Shown here: in pieces, positions 1 to 11,633 of the stretch
Layout of the letters: every line of letters starts with the position of its first letter
Position numbering within the stretch: position 1 is the stretch's first letter
DNA from: Haloimpatiens sp. FM7315
GTDB taxonomy: Bacteria; Bacillota; Clostridia; Clostridiales; Clostridiaceae
Length of the DNA: 64,000 nt
Reading direction: 5' to 3'
Assembly: GCA_041861885.1 (NCBI GenBank)
Contig: JBGVUE010000001.1
Coordinates: 546,001-610,000 of the forward strand
Notes under the pieces: model-generated
Databases searched by the model: none
What the model saw: only the letters and a program-made list of their open reading frames with translations
Told to the model about the DNA's origin: nothing
Position numbers and translations under genes: made by a program

Positions 1-509
1 CAGTAGCCTATGCAGCACATATAATGGTAAAGGAAAATATTAAGATGTGCCCAATAGTTGAAAAGAAAAAAATGGTTGGAGTCATTACAAGACAGGATGT
101 CATAAAGGCTCTTAATTATGCTTCAAGGCAAAAACATGTAAAAGAGACTATGGAAGATTTGATTTTAGAGAATTTTAAGATGGACTGCCTAGGAGATACC
201 CTTCATTTTTCAGGTGAACTTATTCCTGAAATGTTAAATGAGCTTGGAACTGCATCTAGTGGGGCTCTTAATATGATAATTTGCACTACTGCTGAAATAA
301 CTGTAAGACATAAATGCAATGCGAATATATATGTAGACAATGTGGTAACTTATTTTATGAGGCCAGCCCAAATGAATAGACCTATGGATATATATACTAA
401 ACTCATTGATATAGGTAGAAGCTCTTGTAAAGTAGAAGTAAATATGTTTAATAAAAACAAAGATTTTATGGCCAAAAGCATATTATCAGCAAAGATTTTA
501 AGTGAATAG
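1..509 (+). CDS. C-terminal part of a CBS-domain/hotdog regulator (YtoI-like), cut by the window edge
   Basis: The reading frame is open from base 3, so the gene begins outside the window; the ATG at 24 is only an internal Met. Residues before about 45 read as the end of a CBS domain (a GVITRQDV-type ending). The last 100 or so residues resemble a hotdog thioesterase-like fold (GELIPEMLNELGTASSGAL). This order, CBS then hotdog, matches YtoI-type proteins of Firmicutes, which carry an HTH and a DRTGG domain further upstream; those parts cannot be seen here. These proteins are thought to be ligand-sensing regulators, but no ligand is established. dnaE follows 70 bp downstream on the same strand. 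Confidence 0.7.
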   Translation, partial: VAYAAHIMVKENIKMCPIVEKKKMVGVITRQDVIKALNYASRQKHVKETMEDLILENFKMDCLGDTLHFSGELIPEMLNELGTASSGALNMIICTTAEITVRHKCNANIYVDNVVTYFMRPAQMNRPMDIYTKLIDIGRSSCKVEVNMFNKNKDFMAKSILSAKILSE

Positions 510-579
510 CAAAGTTAGTGAAAGCACCTTAATTAATAAACTAAAGGTGAATAAAAAAGAAAGGCAGGGGACTTAAAAG

Positions 580-3500
580 ATGGAATTTGTTCATCTTCAT
601 GTGCATACAGGCTATAGTTTGCTAGACGGATCTGGAAAAATAGATAAACTAATAGCAAAAGCTAAAGAATTAGGTATGAAAAGCCTTGCCATAACAGATC
701 ATGGAACTATGTATGGATGTGTAGATTTTTATAAAGAAGCAAAAAAACAAGGGATAAAGCCTATTATAGGTTGTGAAATTTATGTCTCAAAAATTCTATG
801 AAGATAAAAGATAGCAGAGAAAATGAAACTTATCACTTGGTGCTTTTGGTAAAGAATCAGCAAGGTTATAACAACTTAATGAAAATAGTTTCTGAAGCTT
901 CCATTGAAGGTTTTTATTATAAACCAAGAGTAGACCATGAATTTTTAAGTCTTCATAGTGAGGGACTTATAGCTACTAGTGCTTGTTTAGGTGGCGAAGT
1001 GCAGCGTAATATTGTGCTTGGCAATATAAAAAGAGCCAAAGAGATAGCTTTAGAATATAAAGATATATTTAAAGACGGTTTTTATCTTGAACTTCAAAAT
1101 CATGGACTAGAAGATCAGTTAAAAGTAAATGATACACTTTTAGATTTTTCTAAAGAATTAGAAATACCTTTAGTTGCAACTAATGATGTTCATTACATAA
1201 ATAAAGAGGATTCAAGAGCCCATGATGTACTTTTATGTATACAAACGGGTAAAACAATTTACGATGAAGATAGGATGAGATATCCATCAGAACAGTTCTA
1301 TTTAAAATCCCAAGAAGAGATGTATGGTCAATTTTCTTATGTAAAGGAAGCTTTAGAAAACACAGTCAAAATTGCAAATGAGTGTAATTTTGACTATGAA
1401 TTTCACGTATCAAAACTTCCTGATTTTCCACTACCAAAGGGTATGGATCACTATGAATATTTAAAAAAACTATGTAATGAGGGTTTAAAGGAAAGATATA
1501 ATCTTATAAATGATGAATTAATTAGCAGATTAAAATACGAACTTGGTGTAATTAGTCAAATGGGTTATGTAGACTATTTTTTAATAGTTTGGGATTTTAT
1601 AAGGTTTGCTAGAGAAAGTGGAATAATGACAGGGCCTGGCAGAGGAAGCGGAGCAGGATCTTTAGTTGCCTATACTCTTGGAATAACGAAAATAGATCCA
1701 ATAAAATACAATTTAATATTTGAAAGATTCTTAAATCCAGAAAGAGTATCTATGCCAGATATAGATAGCGATTTTTGTTATGAAAGACGTCAAGAGGTAA
1801 TTGACTATGTAGTGGAGAAATACGGTGAAAAAAACGTATCTCAAATTATAACATTTGGAACTATGGCAGCAAGAGCCTGTATTAGAGATGTAGGAAGAGC
1901 TTTAAACTATTCCTATGCAGAAGTAGATAGAATAGCTAAAATGGTACCTGCAGTACAAGGAACTACAATAACAATAGAAAAAGCCCTTGACATGAATCCG
2001 GAGTTAAAAAAGGTTTATGAAGATGAAGATAGAGTTAAAGAACTTTTAGATATAGCAAAAAATTTAGAGGGACTACCAAGGCATACATCTACTCACGCAG
2101 CTGGGGTTGTTATAGCTTCTAAGCCTCTTGTAAATTATGTACCACTTCAAAAAAATGAAGAGAATATAGTTGCACAATTTCCTATGGGAACCCTTGAAGA
2201 GCTTGGACTTTTAAAAATGGATTTCTTAGGCCTTAGAACTCTTACAGTTATAAGAGATGCCTTGACCATGATAAAAAAAGATACAGGAAGGGATATTGAT
2301 TTAGATAAAATAGGTTTTGATGACAAAGAGGTTTATAAGATGATAAGTGAAGGGAGAACTGTAGGGGTTTTTCAGCTTGAATCATCTGGAATGACTAGCT
2401 TTATGAAGGAGTTAAAACCGGATAATCTAGAAGATATTATAGCAGGTATAAGTCTTTATAGACCAGGGCCTATGGCGGAAATACCAAAGTACATAGCTAA
2501 TAAAAAAAGTCCTGATAAAATAGAGTATTTAACTCCTCAATTGGAGGAGATACTGTCAGTTACCTATGGATGTATGGTATATCAGGAACAGGTAATGGAA
2601 ATTGTTAGAAAACTTGCGGGATACTCTATGGGTAGAAGTGATCTTGTAAGACGTGCCATGTCTAAAAAGAAACATAAGGTAATGGAAGAAGAACGTAAAA
2701 ACTTTATAAATGGAATAATAGATGAAAATGGTAAGGTTATAGTACCTGGTTGTGTTAGAAATGGTATAAGTGAGGAAGTTTCCAATAAGTTATTTGATTT
2801 GATGATGGATTTTGCATCCTATGCTTTTAACAAATCTCATGCTGCGGCTTATGCAGTGGTAGGGTATGAAACTGCCTATTTAATGTGTTATTATCCTACA
2901 GAATTTATTGCAGCAATGTTAAATAGCGTCAAAGGTAATAACGATAAAGTAGCACATTATATTAGATTTGCAAAGGATATGGATATTGATATTCTGCCTC
3001 CGGATATAAATGAAAGTTTTACGGATTTTACTGTACAAAAGGGTAAGATAAGGTTTGGAATGTCAGCTATAAAAAATGTAGGAGTTAATGTAGTAAAAAG
3101 TATAGTTAAATGCAGAGAAGAAAAAGGCAAATTTACAGATTTTATGGATTTCTCAAATAAAATAGATTTAAGCATAGTAAATAAGAGAGCTGTAGAGAGC
3201 TTTATAAAATCTGGAGCTTTCGATGTTTTTGGAGTGTATAGATCTAGATTACTTGCTGTATATGAAAAGGTACTAGAGGGCATAAGTAATAATCAAAAAC
3301 GAAACTTAAAGGGGCAGATAAGCCTATTTGATATGGATTTAGAAAATAATATAAAGTTAGAAGTGAGTTATCCAAACATTAAGGAATTTGATAAAAAATA
3401 CATATTGTCTATGGAAAAGGAAATGACTGGCCTATATATATCAGGGCATCCTTTAGATGAGTATAGAGATTCTTTGAAAGTTTTAGCTGATACAAAAACC

Positions 3501-4056
3501 TCAGACATAATAGTAGAGGAAGAAATAGAAGATGATACAGAAGTAAATCAAGGGGATATAAAGGTCAAAGATGGAGATAGGGCGGTTTTAGGTGGAATTA
3601 TTTCAAATGTAACAAAAAAGTAACAAAGAGCAATTCCATGATGGCTTTTATAACTTTAGAGGATTTATACGGTGCCATAGAGGTTATTGTATTTCCAAAG
3701 GTTTTAGAGAGATATAGAAATCTAATAAATGAAGATGAGCTTATTGTAGTAGGTGGTAGAGTAAGTATAAGGGAAGAAGAACAACCAAAGATATTATGTG
3801 ATTCTATGGAACCTTTAGTAAAAATTAATGGAGAAAAGATATATATTTTGGTTCCGGAATATAAAAATATTAGTGAGGCTAAAAAAAGAATTAGAGATAT
3901 TTCTTTAGATTATAGAGGAACCATACCGGTTTATATATGTACTAGTAAGGAAAGAAAAAATATAGGTTAAGTAGGGAAATGTGGCTTGAAGATGATCCAG
4001 AAGTAATGGAGAATTTAATTAATATATTTGGAATTAATAACGTAAAAAAACAGTGA
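580..4056 (+). CDS. dnaE: DNA polymerase III subunit alpha, read through three apparent 1-base deletions
   Basis: Replicative polymerase subunit of the DnaE type. The N-terminal PHP domain starts [13 protein letters not shown]. The catalytic palm has [11 protein letters not shown] and PDIDSD, followed by the helix-hairpin-helix and OB regions. The frame breaks at about 789-793, 3612-3617 and 3955-3960. In each case adding one A to an A run restores family sequence, giving about 1159 residues ending in GINNVKKQ at 4056. The gene is essential, so the breaks are far more likely sequencing errors than decay. The ATG at 580 follows a GGCAGGGGAC ribosome-binding region. A strong terminator follows at 4123. 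Identity is certain; intactness is inferred. Confidence 0.93.
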
Positions 4057-4122
4057 TTATCCTTTGGTCTTAAGTCTATTTAGAAGAAGAGGCTCATAAA
4101 AGGCTCTGTTTACTTTAAAAGT

Positions 4123-4170
4123 TCTGGTATAGATAATCTTATTATTTTGCATTATCTATATCAGATTTTT
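4123..4170 (+). terminator. Rho-independent terminator after dnaE
   Basis: A 15-base stem, TCTGGTATAGATAAT pairing with ATTATCTATATCAGA (one mismatch pair), encloses a 13-base loop and is followed by five T. It separates dnaE from the pfkA-pyk operon. Confidence 0.85.
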
Positions 4171-4258
4171 AAAACAAGTAAAATTTTAATTTTTATTTAT
4201 TTGTATTAAAATTTAGTAAAAAACAGGTAGTAAAAAAATATGAATAATTATATATTAA

Positions 4259-4373
4259 TAGTGAAAAATATCTAGTGAAATGATATAATAAAAATGAACA
4301 TAGGAAGCTTGTAAAAAGAAAATTGGTTTATTCTATGAATTTAACCATGGTGGGACATGGCTTGTCCCAGTGG
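4259..4373 (+). promoter_or_regulatory. pfkA leader: probable -10 box and a leader hairpin
   Basis: TATAAT at 4284-4289 is a good -10; the -35 is weak (TAGTGA near 4259, long spacing). The leader ends in a hairpin with 7-base arms TGGGACA (4351-4357) and TGTCCCA (4363-4369), extended by CCA/TGG, just 15 bp before the AGGAGG of pfkA. The hairpin has no T run, so it is not a terminator; it may stabilise the mRNA or be a binding site. Confidence 0.4.
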
Positions 4374-4389
4374 TGTCAGGAGGTAACAT

Positions 4390-5349
4390 ATGAAAACTAT
4401 AGGAGTGTTAACAAGCGGTGGAGATGCGCCAGGAATGAATGCTGCTATAAGGGCAGTGGTAAGAATAGCATTAGACAAAGGCTTAAAGGTAATGGGAATC
4501 CAAAGAGGTTATAGTGGACTTATAAATGGTGAAATTTTTGAAATGAATAGACACAGTGTGTCTGATATAATTCACAGAGGAGGAACAATTCTTAGAACTG
4601 CCAGATGTGAAGAATTTAAAACTCAGGAAGGTAGAAAAAGAGCAGCTAATGTTTTAAAGGTCTTTGGAATAGATGGACTTGTAGTTATAGGTGGAGACGG
4701 ATCTTTTACAGGAGCAAGATTATTATCTGAACTTGGCGTTGCAACTGTAGGTATTCCAGGAACTATAGACAATGATTTAGCTTATACTGAGTATACCTTA
4801 GGTTTTGATACAGCATTAAACACAGTATTAGATGCTATAAATAAATTAAGAGATACATCTTCATCTCATGAAAGAGTAAGTGTTGTTGAAGTAATGGGTA
4901 GAGGTTGTGGAGATTTAGCTTTATATGCAGGACTTGCAGGAGGAGCTGAAAGTGTAATTGTCCCAGAAATAGGTTATGACGTAGATGAACTATGCAAGAC
5001 AATTTTAGAAGGTAAATTAAGAGGAAAAATGCATAATTTAATAGTTTTAGCAGAGGGCGTCGGTGGAGCTGAAGAACTTGCCAAAAAAATAGAAGAAGTA
5101 ACTGGAATAAGTGCAAGAGCAACAATACTAGGCCATATTCAAAGAGGAGGAAGTCCTTCAGCTTTTGATAGAGTCTTAGCTGCAAAGCTTGGTTCTAAAG
5201 CTGTAGAAGTCCTTTTAGATGGAAAGAAAGCTAGAGTAGTTGGATTAAGAGACGGTAAAGTAATTGATGAAGATATAAATGAAGCCCTATCTAGAACTGC
5301 TAATTTTGATGAAAATCTGTATGATATAGCAAGAGCATTATCTTATTAG
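4390..5349 (+). CDS. pfkA: ATP-dependent 6-phosphofructokinase
   Basis: Converts fructose 6-phosphate to fructose 1,6-bisphosphate in glycolysis. The 319-residue length is the bacterial norm. [17 protein letters not shown] at the N-terminus is the ATP site, GIPGTIDND holds the catalytic Asp, and [12 protein letters not shown] and [14 protein letters not shown] are family signatures. The start ATG lies 6 bp after AGGAGG. pyk follows after 89 bp with no terminator between, so the two are probably one glycolytic operon, a common clostridial arrangement. The frame is intact. Confidence 0.97.
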   Translation: MKTIGVLTSGGDAPGMNAAIRAVVRIALDKGLKVMGIQRGYSGLINGEIFEMNRHSVSDIIHRGGTILRTARCEEFKTQEGRKRAANVLKVFGIDGLVVIGGDGSFTGARLLSELGVATVGIPGTIDNDLAYTEYTLGFDTALNTVLDAINKLRDTSSSHERVSVVEVMGRGCGDLALYAGLAGGAESVIVPEIGYDVDELCKTILEGKLRGKMHNLIVLAEGVGGAEELAKKIEEVTGISARATILGHIQRGGSPSAFDRVLAAKLGSKAVEVLLDGKKARVVGLRDGKVIDEDINEALSRTANFDENLYDIARALSY

Positions 5350-5438
5350 GATAAAATTTATTTTTTATATGATAATTATTATAAGACAATGAACGGTGTA
5401 GAAGTCTTAAACATTATTTAAAAGGGAGAGTATAATAT

Positions 5439-7196
5439 ATGAAAAAAACTAAGATTATATGTACAATAGGCCCAGCTAGCGATAACAGGGAAGTATTATC
5501 AAAATTAATTGAAGCTGGAATGAATGCTTCAAGACATAATTTTTCTCATGGAGATCATGCAGAACATAAGGTAAGAATGGATATGGTAAAGGCTTTAAGC
5601 AAAGAATACAACAAAGTTATAGCCATAATACTTGATACAAAAGGCCCAGAGATAAGAACTGGAAATTTTGAAAAGGATACTGTTGAGTTAGAAGAAGGAC
5701 AAAAATTTACAATATACTGTGCTGAAGACATTTTAGGTGATGAAACAAAGTGTTCTGTTACTTATGATGAATTGTGTGAAGACGTAACACCAGGTAATAT
5801 TATACTTATAGATGATGGTTTAGTGGGATTAAAAGTAGAAAGTATAGAAAAAAATAGAATAAACTGTTTGGTTACAAATAGCGGAGAAATTGGAAATCAT
5901 AAAGGTGTAAATGTACCGGGAGTTTCAATTAACCTTCCTGCTTTAACTGAAAAAGATAAATCTGATTTATTATTCGGAATAGAGCAAGGTGTTGATATGA
6001 TAGCGGCATCTTTTATAAGAAAAGCCTCCGATGTACTAGCTATTAGAAAGTTTTTAGCTAATAACGGTGGAAATGAAATTCAGATTTTTTCTAAGATAGA
6101 AAACCAAGAAGGTGTTAATAATATTGATGATATTATTAAATTTTCTGATGGTATAATGGTTGCAAGAGGAGACTTAGGCGTTGAGATACCAACAGAAGAA
6201 GTCCCAGTAGTTCAAAAAATAATAATTGATAAATGCAATAAAGTGGGCAAACCAGTAATTACAGCAACTCAGATGTTAGATTCTATGATAAGAAATCCAA
6301 GACCAACAAGAGCTGAGGCTTCAGATGTTGCTAACGCAATTTTTGATGGAACAGATGCCATAATGCTAAGTGGAGAAACTGCTAAGGGAAAATGGCCAGT
6401 AGAGGCGGTTACAACTATGGCAAAAATAGCTATAAGAACTGAAAAAGGTTTAGATTATCATGGCATGCTACAAAAGAGAATAGAAAATCATATTCCAAAT
6501 GTTGCAAATGCAATAAGCTTAAGTGCATGCACAACTGCAGAACAATTAACAGCGGCTGCAATAATAACTGCAACTCAAAGTGGAAGTACTGCAAAGAGAG
6601 TTTCAAGATACAGACCAAATTGTCCAGTAATAGCTGTAACTTCAAATGAAAGTGTTGCAAGAAAATTAGCTTTAAACTGGGGTGTATATCCACTTATTAC
6701 ATCACATTTTAAATCTACAGATGAACTTATAGATCAATCCGTAGACAAAGCTTTAGAAAATGGATACATTGAAAAAGGAGACCTTGTAGTTATTGCAGCA
6801 GGCATACCTGTTCAGTATTCAGGTACTACAAATATGTTAAAAGTACATATAGCTGGGGATATTCTCGTTCAGGGAAAAGGAGTTGGAAGTAAACCAGGTT
6901 ACGGAACAGCTCATGTTGTAAATTCACCAGAAGAGGCAAATAGCACTGTACAAGAAGGCGAAATACTAGTATTAAAAGATCTTGATAAAGATTATATTGA
7001 AGTCTTAGACAGAGTTTCAGGTATTATTGCTGAAAAAGGTGGAGCAACATCTCATATGGCTATAGAATGTATATCAAGGGAAATTCCTTTAATTACAACT
7101 GCAGAAAATGCAACAGGTATAATTAAAACAGGCTCTTTTATAACATTGGATGTAGCTAGAGGAGTTGTTTATAGCGGAAGAGCTAATGTAAGATAA
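5439..7196 (+). CDS. pyk: Pyruvate kinase with C-terminal PEP-utilising domain
   Basis: Makes pyruvate and ATP from phosphoenolpyruvate. KTKIICTIGPAS and the NFSHG motif open the barrel; FSKIENQEG holds the catalytic Lys and MVARGDLGVEIP the metal/substrate loop. At 585 residues it is about 110 longer than the E. coli enzyme. The extra part (from about residue 475) carries GGATSHMAIECISREIPLI, the swivelling phosphohistidine-type domain with TSHMA, as in Bacillus and Clostridium enzymes. AAGGGAGAG precedes the ATG. Second gene of the pfkA-pyk operon; a terminator follows. Confidence 0.97.
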   Translation: MKKTKIICTIGPASDNREVLSKLIEAGMNASRHNFSHGDHAEHKVRMDMVKALSKEYNKVIAIILDTKGPEIRTGNFEKDTVELEEGQKFTIYCAEDILGDETKCSVTYDELCEDVTPGNIILIDDGLVGLKVESIEKNRINCLVTNSGEIGNHKGVNVPGVSINLPALTEKDKSDLLFGIEQGVDMIAASFIRKASDVLAIRKFLANNGGNEIQIFSKIENQEGVNNIDDIIKFSDGIMVARGDLGVEIPTEEVPVVQKIIIDKCNKVGKPVITATQMLDSMIRNPRPTRAEASDVANAIFDGTDAIMLSGETAKGKWPVEAVTTMAKIAIRTEKGLDYHGMLQKRIENHIPNVANAISLSACTTAEQLTAAAIITATQSGSTAKRVSRYRPNCPVIAVTSNESVARKLALNWGVYPLITSHFKSTDELIDQSVDKALENGYIEKGDLVVIAAGIPVQYSGTTNMLKVHIAGDILVQGKGVGSKPGYGTAHVVNSPEEANSTVQEGEILVLKDLDKDYIEVLDRVSGIIAEKGGATSHMAIECISREIPLITTAENATGIIKTGSFITLDVARGVVYSGRANVR

Positions 7197-7231
7197 TATA
7201 GTAATTTAAGCTAGAACATTAATATAAATGT

Positions 7232-7280
7232 AAAAAATACTAGGTTTTATGACTTGAAAATATTTCCTAGTATTTTTTAT
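7232..7280 (+). terminator. Terminator after pyk
   Basis: Arms AAAAAATACTAGG (7232-7244) and CCTAGTATTTTTT (7266-7278) form a 13-base stem with a 21-base loop. The A and T runs would let it act in both directions. Confidence 0.85.
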
Positions 7281-7311
7281 CTTATAAATTAAAAAAATTT
7301 ACTAAAAACTA

Positions 7312-7340
7312 TTGATGAAATTAGAAACATAGTGTAAAAT
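7312..7340 (+). promoter_or_regulatory. Probable vegetative promoter upstream of the RNA methyltransferase gene
   Basis: TTGATG (7312-7317) and TAAAAT (7335-7340) are separated by exactly 17 bp. Transcription would begin near 7347, about 150 bp before the gene start at 7498 and upstream of a terminator-like hairpin at 7419. Confidence 0.5.
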
Positions 7341-7346
7341 TATATC

Positions 7347-7442
7347 TTATGTGTATATTTCATTTTTTAATGGATATACTAATACAATGGAAAGAATTGG
7401 CTCTGATTTTACGTATTTGCACCCTGAAAAGGGTGTTTTTTT
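7347..7442 (+). ncRNA. Candidate small RNA or attenuated leader ending in a terminator
   Basis: The predicted transcript from the promoter at 7312 first forms a hairpin (GTATAT..CATT with AATG..ATATAC, around 7352-7380). It ends in a GC-rich terminator: arms CACCC and GGGTG around TGAAAA (7419-7436) with seven T. It matches no riboswitch class I recognise. It could be a separate RNA of about 95 nt or an attenuator for the gene at 7498. Confidence 0.3.
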
Positions 7443-7497
7443 GTGAATATTAGTTTATAATTAAAATATTATACTAAATTTGAAAGGTTGATAGGAT

Positions 7498-8880
7498 GTG
7501 TTTAATGAAATTCCAGTAAAGAAAAATGAAGAATATACATTAGAAATAAAGGCAATGGGATTTGAGGGGGAAGGTATAGGTAAAATTGATGATTTTACTG
7601 TTTTTATAAAGGGCGCTATTGAAGGGGAGAAAGTAAGAGTAAAAATTATAAATGTAAAAAAGAGTTATGGACACGGAAAACTACTAGAAATAATTGAGCC
7701 CTCAGAAAAGAGAGCAGCTCCTATTTGCCCTATATATGAAAAATGCGGTGGTTGCAGTTTACAACATTTAAACTATAAATCTCAATTAGAATTTAAAAGA
7801 AATAGGGTAAAAGATGTACTTGAAAGAGTCGGAAAATTAAAAGAAGTTAAAGTTCATGAAACCCTTGGAATGGAAAATCCTTATAGGTACAGAAATAAAG
7901 TTCAACTTCCTGTAGGAGAAGATAAAGAAGGCAATATAAAAATTGGCTTCTATGCTTCAAGAAGTCATAATATAGTTAACATGGATACATGCTATATACA
8001 GCAGGAAATTGTTGATAAAATAGTGACTTTAATAAAAAATTGGATGAACAAATACAACATAAAGCCATATAATGAAGTTAATCACTCTGGATTAATAAGA
8101 CATATTATGGTGAGAAATGGTTTTAAAACTGGTGAACTCATGGTTGTTATTGTGACTAATGGTGATAAGTTACCTGAAAAACAAGAGCTTGTAAAATCTC
8201 TTGTGGATAATATTAATGGAATCCACAGTGTAATTCAAAATATAAACACTAAAAATACAAATGTTATTTTAGGATCTAAATGTAAAACTCTATGGGGACA
8301 AGGGGAGATAACTGATTATATAGGAGAGTATAAGTTTAACATATCACCTTTATCATTTTTTCAGGTTAATCCACTTCAGACAGAAGTTTTATATAGAAAA
8401 GCTTTAGAGTATGCAGATTTAAAAGGAAATGAAGTAGTCTTTGATGCTTATTGTGGTACAGGATCTATTTCCCTATTTTTATCTAAAAATGCAAAATTGG
8501 TTTACGGAGTAGAGATTGTCCCTGAAGCTATAGAAAATGCCATAGAAAATGCTAAGTTAAATGAAATTACAAATGCAGAATTTATTGTGGGAAAATCAGA
8601 AGTTGAAATACCAAAGCTTATAGAAAAAGGAATAAATCCTGATGTAGTAGTGGTAGATCCTCCAAGAAAGGGCTGTGAGAAGAGTTTAATAGAGGCAATT
8701 TGTAAAAGCAGTCCTAAGAGGGTAGTATATGTTTCCTGTGATCCTGCAACTTTAGCTAGGGATTTAGCTTGCTTTAAAGACTTAGGTTACATAGCTCAGG
8801 AAGTTCAGCCTGTAGATATGTTCAGTCAAACTGCACATGTGGAAAATGTTACACTTATTGTAAAAAATAGCGATATATGA
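7498..8880 (+). CDS. 23S rRNA (uracil-C5)-methyltransferase, RlmCD/RumA family
   Basis: S-adenosylmethionine-dependent methylase of a 23S rRNA uracil. An N-terminal TRAM-type RNA-binding domain (about residues 9-67) is followed by the iron-sulfur motif [10 protein letters not shown]. The SAM motif is [20 protein letters not shown] is motif IV, and [12 protein letters not shown] holds the catalytic Cys; the C-terminus [12 protein letters not shown] is standard. The start is GTG at 7498. At 460 residues the gene is full length and intact. A paralogue lacking the TRAM domain lies at 11634-13302. In Gram-positives one such enzyme (RlmCD) often serves two sites, so the exact target is not assigned. 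Confidence 0.93.
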   Translation: MFNEIPVKKNEEYTLEIKAMGFEGEGIGKIDDFTVFIKGAIEGEKVRVKIINVKKSYGHGKLLEIIEPSEKRAAPICPIYEKCGGCSLQHLNYKSQLEFKRNRVKDVLERVGKLKEVKVHETLGMENPYRYRNKVQLPVGEDKEGNIKIGFYASRSHNIVNMDTCYIQQEIVDKIVTLIKNWMNKYNIKPYNEVNHSGLIRHIMVRNGFKTGELMVVIVTNGDKLPEKQELVKSLVDNINGIHSVIQNINTKNTNVILGSKCKTLWGQGEITDYIGEYKFNISPLSFFQVNPLQTEVLYRKALEYADLKGNEVVFDAYCGTGSISLFLSKNAKLVYGVEIVPEAIENAIENAKLNEITNAEFIVGKSEVEIPKLIEKGINPDVVVVDPPRKGCEKSLIEAICKSSPKRVVYVSCDPATLARDLACFKDLGYIAQEVQPVDMFSQTAHVENVTLIVKNSDI

Positions 8881-8892
8881 AACTTTTAATAT

Positions 8893-8940
8893 AAAAAAAG
8901 CACAACTAATTTAGCAATTTAAATTAGTTGTGCTTAAATT
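8893..8940. terminator. Bidirectional terminator between convergent genes
   Basis: Arms AGCACAACTAATTTA and TTAAATTAGTTGTGCT surround a short loop. A run upstream and T-rich sequence downstream fit use by the plus-strand methyltransferase and the minus-strand carrier ending at 8945. Confidence 0.85.
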
Positions 8941-8944
8941 CATT

Positions 8945-10454
8945 TTAAAATAACGTCCCAATAAATATAAATAATATGGTAACTACAAATATTATACCTA
9001 ACAATTTTGCAGTGAATTTAATCCATTTTTCAAATGGTATTTTTCCAAGTGCTAAGGCCCCCATAACAACTCCTGAAGTAGGGGTAATTAAGTTAACTAT
9101 ACCAGAGGCTGATTGGTAAGCTGTTATTACCATAGATTTTCCAAGCTCTGCTGATAAACCAGCAGCCTTAAATACATTTGCTGCAAGTGGAGCCATAACT
9201 GGCATTGTAGCTCCAGCAAGACCTGAAGTTGATGGAATTAAAAATGACATAGGGATATAGAATATATAAGAAAGTACAGAGAATAATCCTGGATTTAAAC
9301 CCTTAAGTGCATTTGAATTCCAATATAGAATAGTTGCATCCATTCCTCCAGATACCATCACTACTTTAATACCTCTGCTTATGCCGATTATAAGTGCTAC
9401 ACCTAGAAGATCTTTAGCTCCAGATATAAATGTACTTGCGATATCTTTTTCTTTCATTTTTGAAATTATTCCTATTAATATTGACATAAAGAAGAACCAA
9501 ACTGTCATTTGACCAAACCACCAGTCTCCTAAAGCTGCTGAATGGGTTTTAACACTGTCATAGACTTCCCAGTAGTTTTTAGCAGTATTTGCTTGCAATC
9601 CAAATATTGGTGATAATGAAGCAATTTTATTATATATATTTTCAAAAAAGTGATTTTAAACTTATAAGCCCAAGGTATAACTCCGATAATCATTACGACA
9701 AAAGTTAATGCAAATAAGAATAGTACTACTTTTCTTCTCTTTGTAAGTTCTGGGGTTTCATTATTTGTGCCTAAAAAATGTTTTTCATTATCTGCTTTTA
9801 AATTTGCAACTATAGATTTTGAAGGATCGTTTTTTACCTTCTTAGCATATTTCATTACAAATATTATGCCTATTGTTATTAAGACAATGAACATAATTGT
9901 TCTAAGTAAAATGCCGTTGCCAAGAGCTATACCAGCAGCTTCAGAAGCAGTACCTGTTGCAAATGGGTTAACTGTTGAGGCAAGACACCCAATGCCAGCA
10001 CCAAGAAGTATTACTGCAACTCCAGTAATAGCATCATAGCCAGCTGCTATAAAGACGGGTATTAGTATAGGGTAAAGTGCTATGGTTTCTTCTGACATTC
10101 CATAAGTTGTTCCGCCGATTCCAAACAAAATCATAAGAATCGGAATAAGCCAAATTTCTTTTCCTTTAAGTTTTTTTATGATAGATCCAATGCCGCTGTC
10201 AATTGCACCAGTTTTTAATACAATTCCAAGAAAACCACCAATAACTATTACAAATAATGCAATGTCAATGGCATCAAAAAAGCCTTGAATTGGTGCACTT
10301 ATAACATTATAAATTCCTTGAGGATTTTGAGCTATAGATTTGTAGACACCTTCTTCGTACTTACCTGCAGGAATAAACCAAGTTAATATTGCTACAAAAA
10401 TTATGAATAAAAATAGTACTGCAAATGCTGAGGGCATTTTAAACTTTTTTTCAA
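8945..10454 (-). CDS. YfcC-family carboxylate/amino-acid carrier, two apparent frame breaks
   Basis: Multi-spanning membrane protein of the YfcC (DcuC/AbgT-related) family, about 503 residues once joined. Features include an FIPAGKYEEG N-terminal loop, GIGGTTYGMSEETIALYPI, and SGLAGATMPVMAPLA with ITPTSGVVMGAL near the end, the two re-entrant-like transport motifs of the family. The frame breaks near 9635-9655, in an A/T run. A second break in the A7 run at 10445-10451 separates the body from TTG at 10452-10454, which sits 8 bp after AGGAGG and is the likely real start. Substrate unknown; relatives move dicarboxylates or basic amino acids. Single gene. Confidence 0.82.
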
Positions 10455-10705
10455 ATTACATTCCTCCTTATTTATTTTTATGTGAACTAAAAAAGTTCAC
10501 ATGTACAGACTTCAGCATTTTAATAGATAAGATTTTTTTTATTTTTGTTTTGCAATTAACAGTTTATTATTTTGAATCAGTAAATATATATAGATTATAG
10601 TATATGGTTAAATTTGTTTAGTTAATTATAAATTATAATATTATAATATAGTATATTTTAAATTCTTATTTTGTATTCATTCTAAACTTGCATTATTTAA
10701 AAAAA

Positions 10706-11424
10706 CTATTTCATAAGCCACAATATGGCTTTTTCAAATCTCTCTTCTACATCTTTGAAATGTCCGCCTTCATTCCATTCTAATGTTATATTATTTTCAG
10801 ATATAAGCTTATGTTGAAGGATGGAAAGAGTTTCATTGGTGCAGGTGCTAACAGATCTTATTCTAGGATTTTTGCTTTTCTCTTCATCTTTTCCAAGGGA
10901 TAAATATATTTTAAGGGAAGGGTTTATTGGAGAATTTGAAGTTATAAAGTTAATCCAATTTTCATACCAAAGAGAGCCGGAAATGCTTGCTATTTTACCA
11001 AAACTTTTAAAATTATAAATAGCATATAGAGAAGCAAGACCACCGAGAGAATATCCAATAAGTGAAGTATTATGTGGGGCAGGATTTGTCCTATAATTTT
11101 CATCAATATATGGTTTTATTGTATTTTCTAAAATTTCAAGGTATTTTAGAGCATTCCCTGAGAAATCTTCAGATTTTTTAAAGACTTTTTGGAAGGCCAA
11201 GGTGTAAAGTCTTTATTCCAATTATCAGACATAATTCCTAGAATTATAAATCCTTTACATTGGCTTTCAAAAAGGCATTCCAAATTTTCTAGGGATTCTG
11301 TACTTAAAAAATCTCCATTTATATAGATAACGTCGTAGTTTTCCTTTTTTGAATAATATTTTGGTGGAAGATATAATGAGCAGTTATATGAACCAATTAA
11401 TATATTTTTAATTGTTCCTTTCAT
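10706..11424 (-). CDS. Esterase-like alpha/beta hydrolase (Fes/IroE type), one apparent frame break
   Basis: About 239 residues when the two frames are joined near 11165. The nucleophile elbow GYSLGG is central, and GGHFKDV near the C-terminus supplies the likely catalytic His. The N-terminal part (YLPPKYYSKKENYDVIYINGD) is typical of the D-family esterases that include enterochelin hydrolases. No signal peptide is visible, so it is probably cytoplasmic. The ATG at 11424 follows AGGAGGTAATAA. No siderophore genes lie nearby, so the substrate cannot be inferred. Confidence 0.72.
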
Positions 11425-11633
11425 TTATTACCTCCTGATTTGTTTGAAATTATTAATGTAGTAATTTTGATATTTATTGAAAATTTTATATTGTTAATAT
11501 GATTATATCATAAATATAAAAAACTGCTTATTAACTTAAGTTTGGTTTTCACCCTTGTTTATAAAAAATTTATGTGGTAAATTATGATTATTATAAAAGG
11601 TTGCAATAGAAGAATAGGAGATTGAATTATAAA

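Noticed and set aside
4323..4514. 63-residue open frame overlapping the start of pfkA
   Set aside because: Out of frame with pfkA, crosses its ribosome binding site and leader hairpin.
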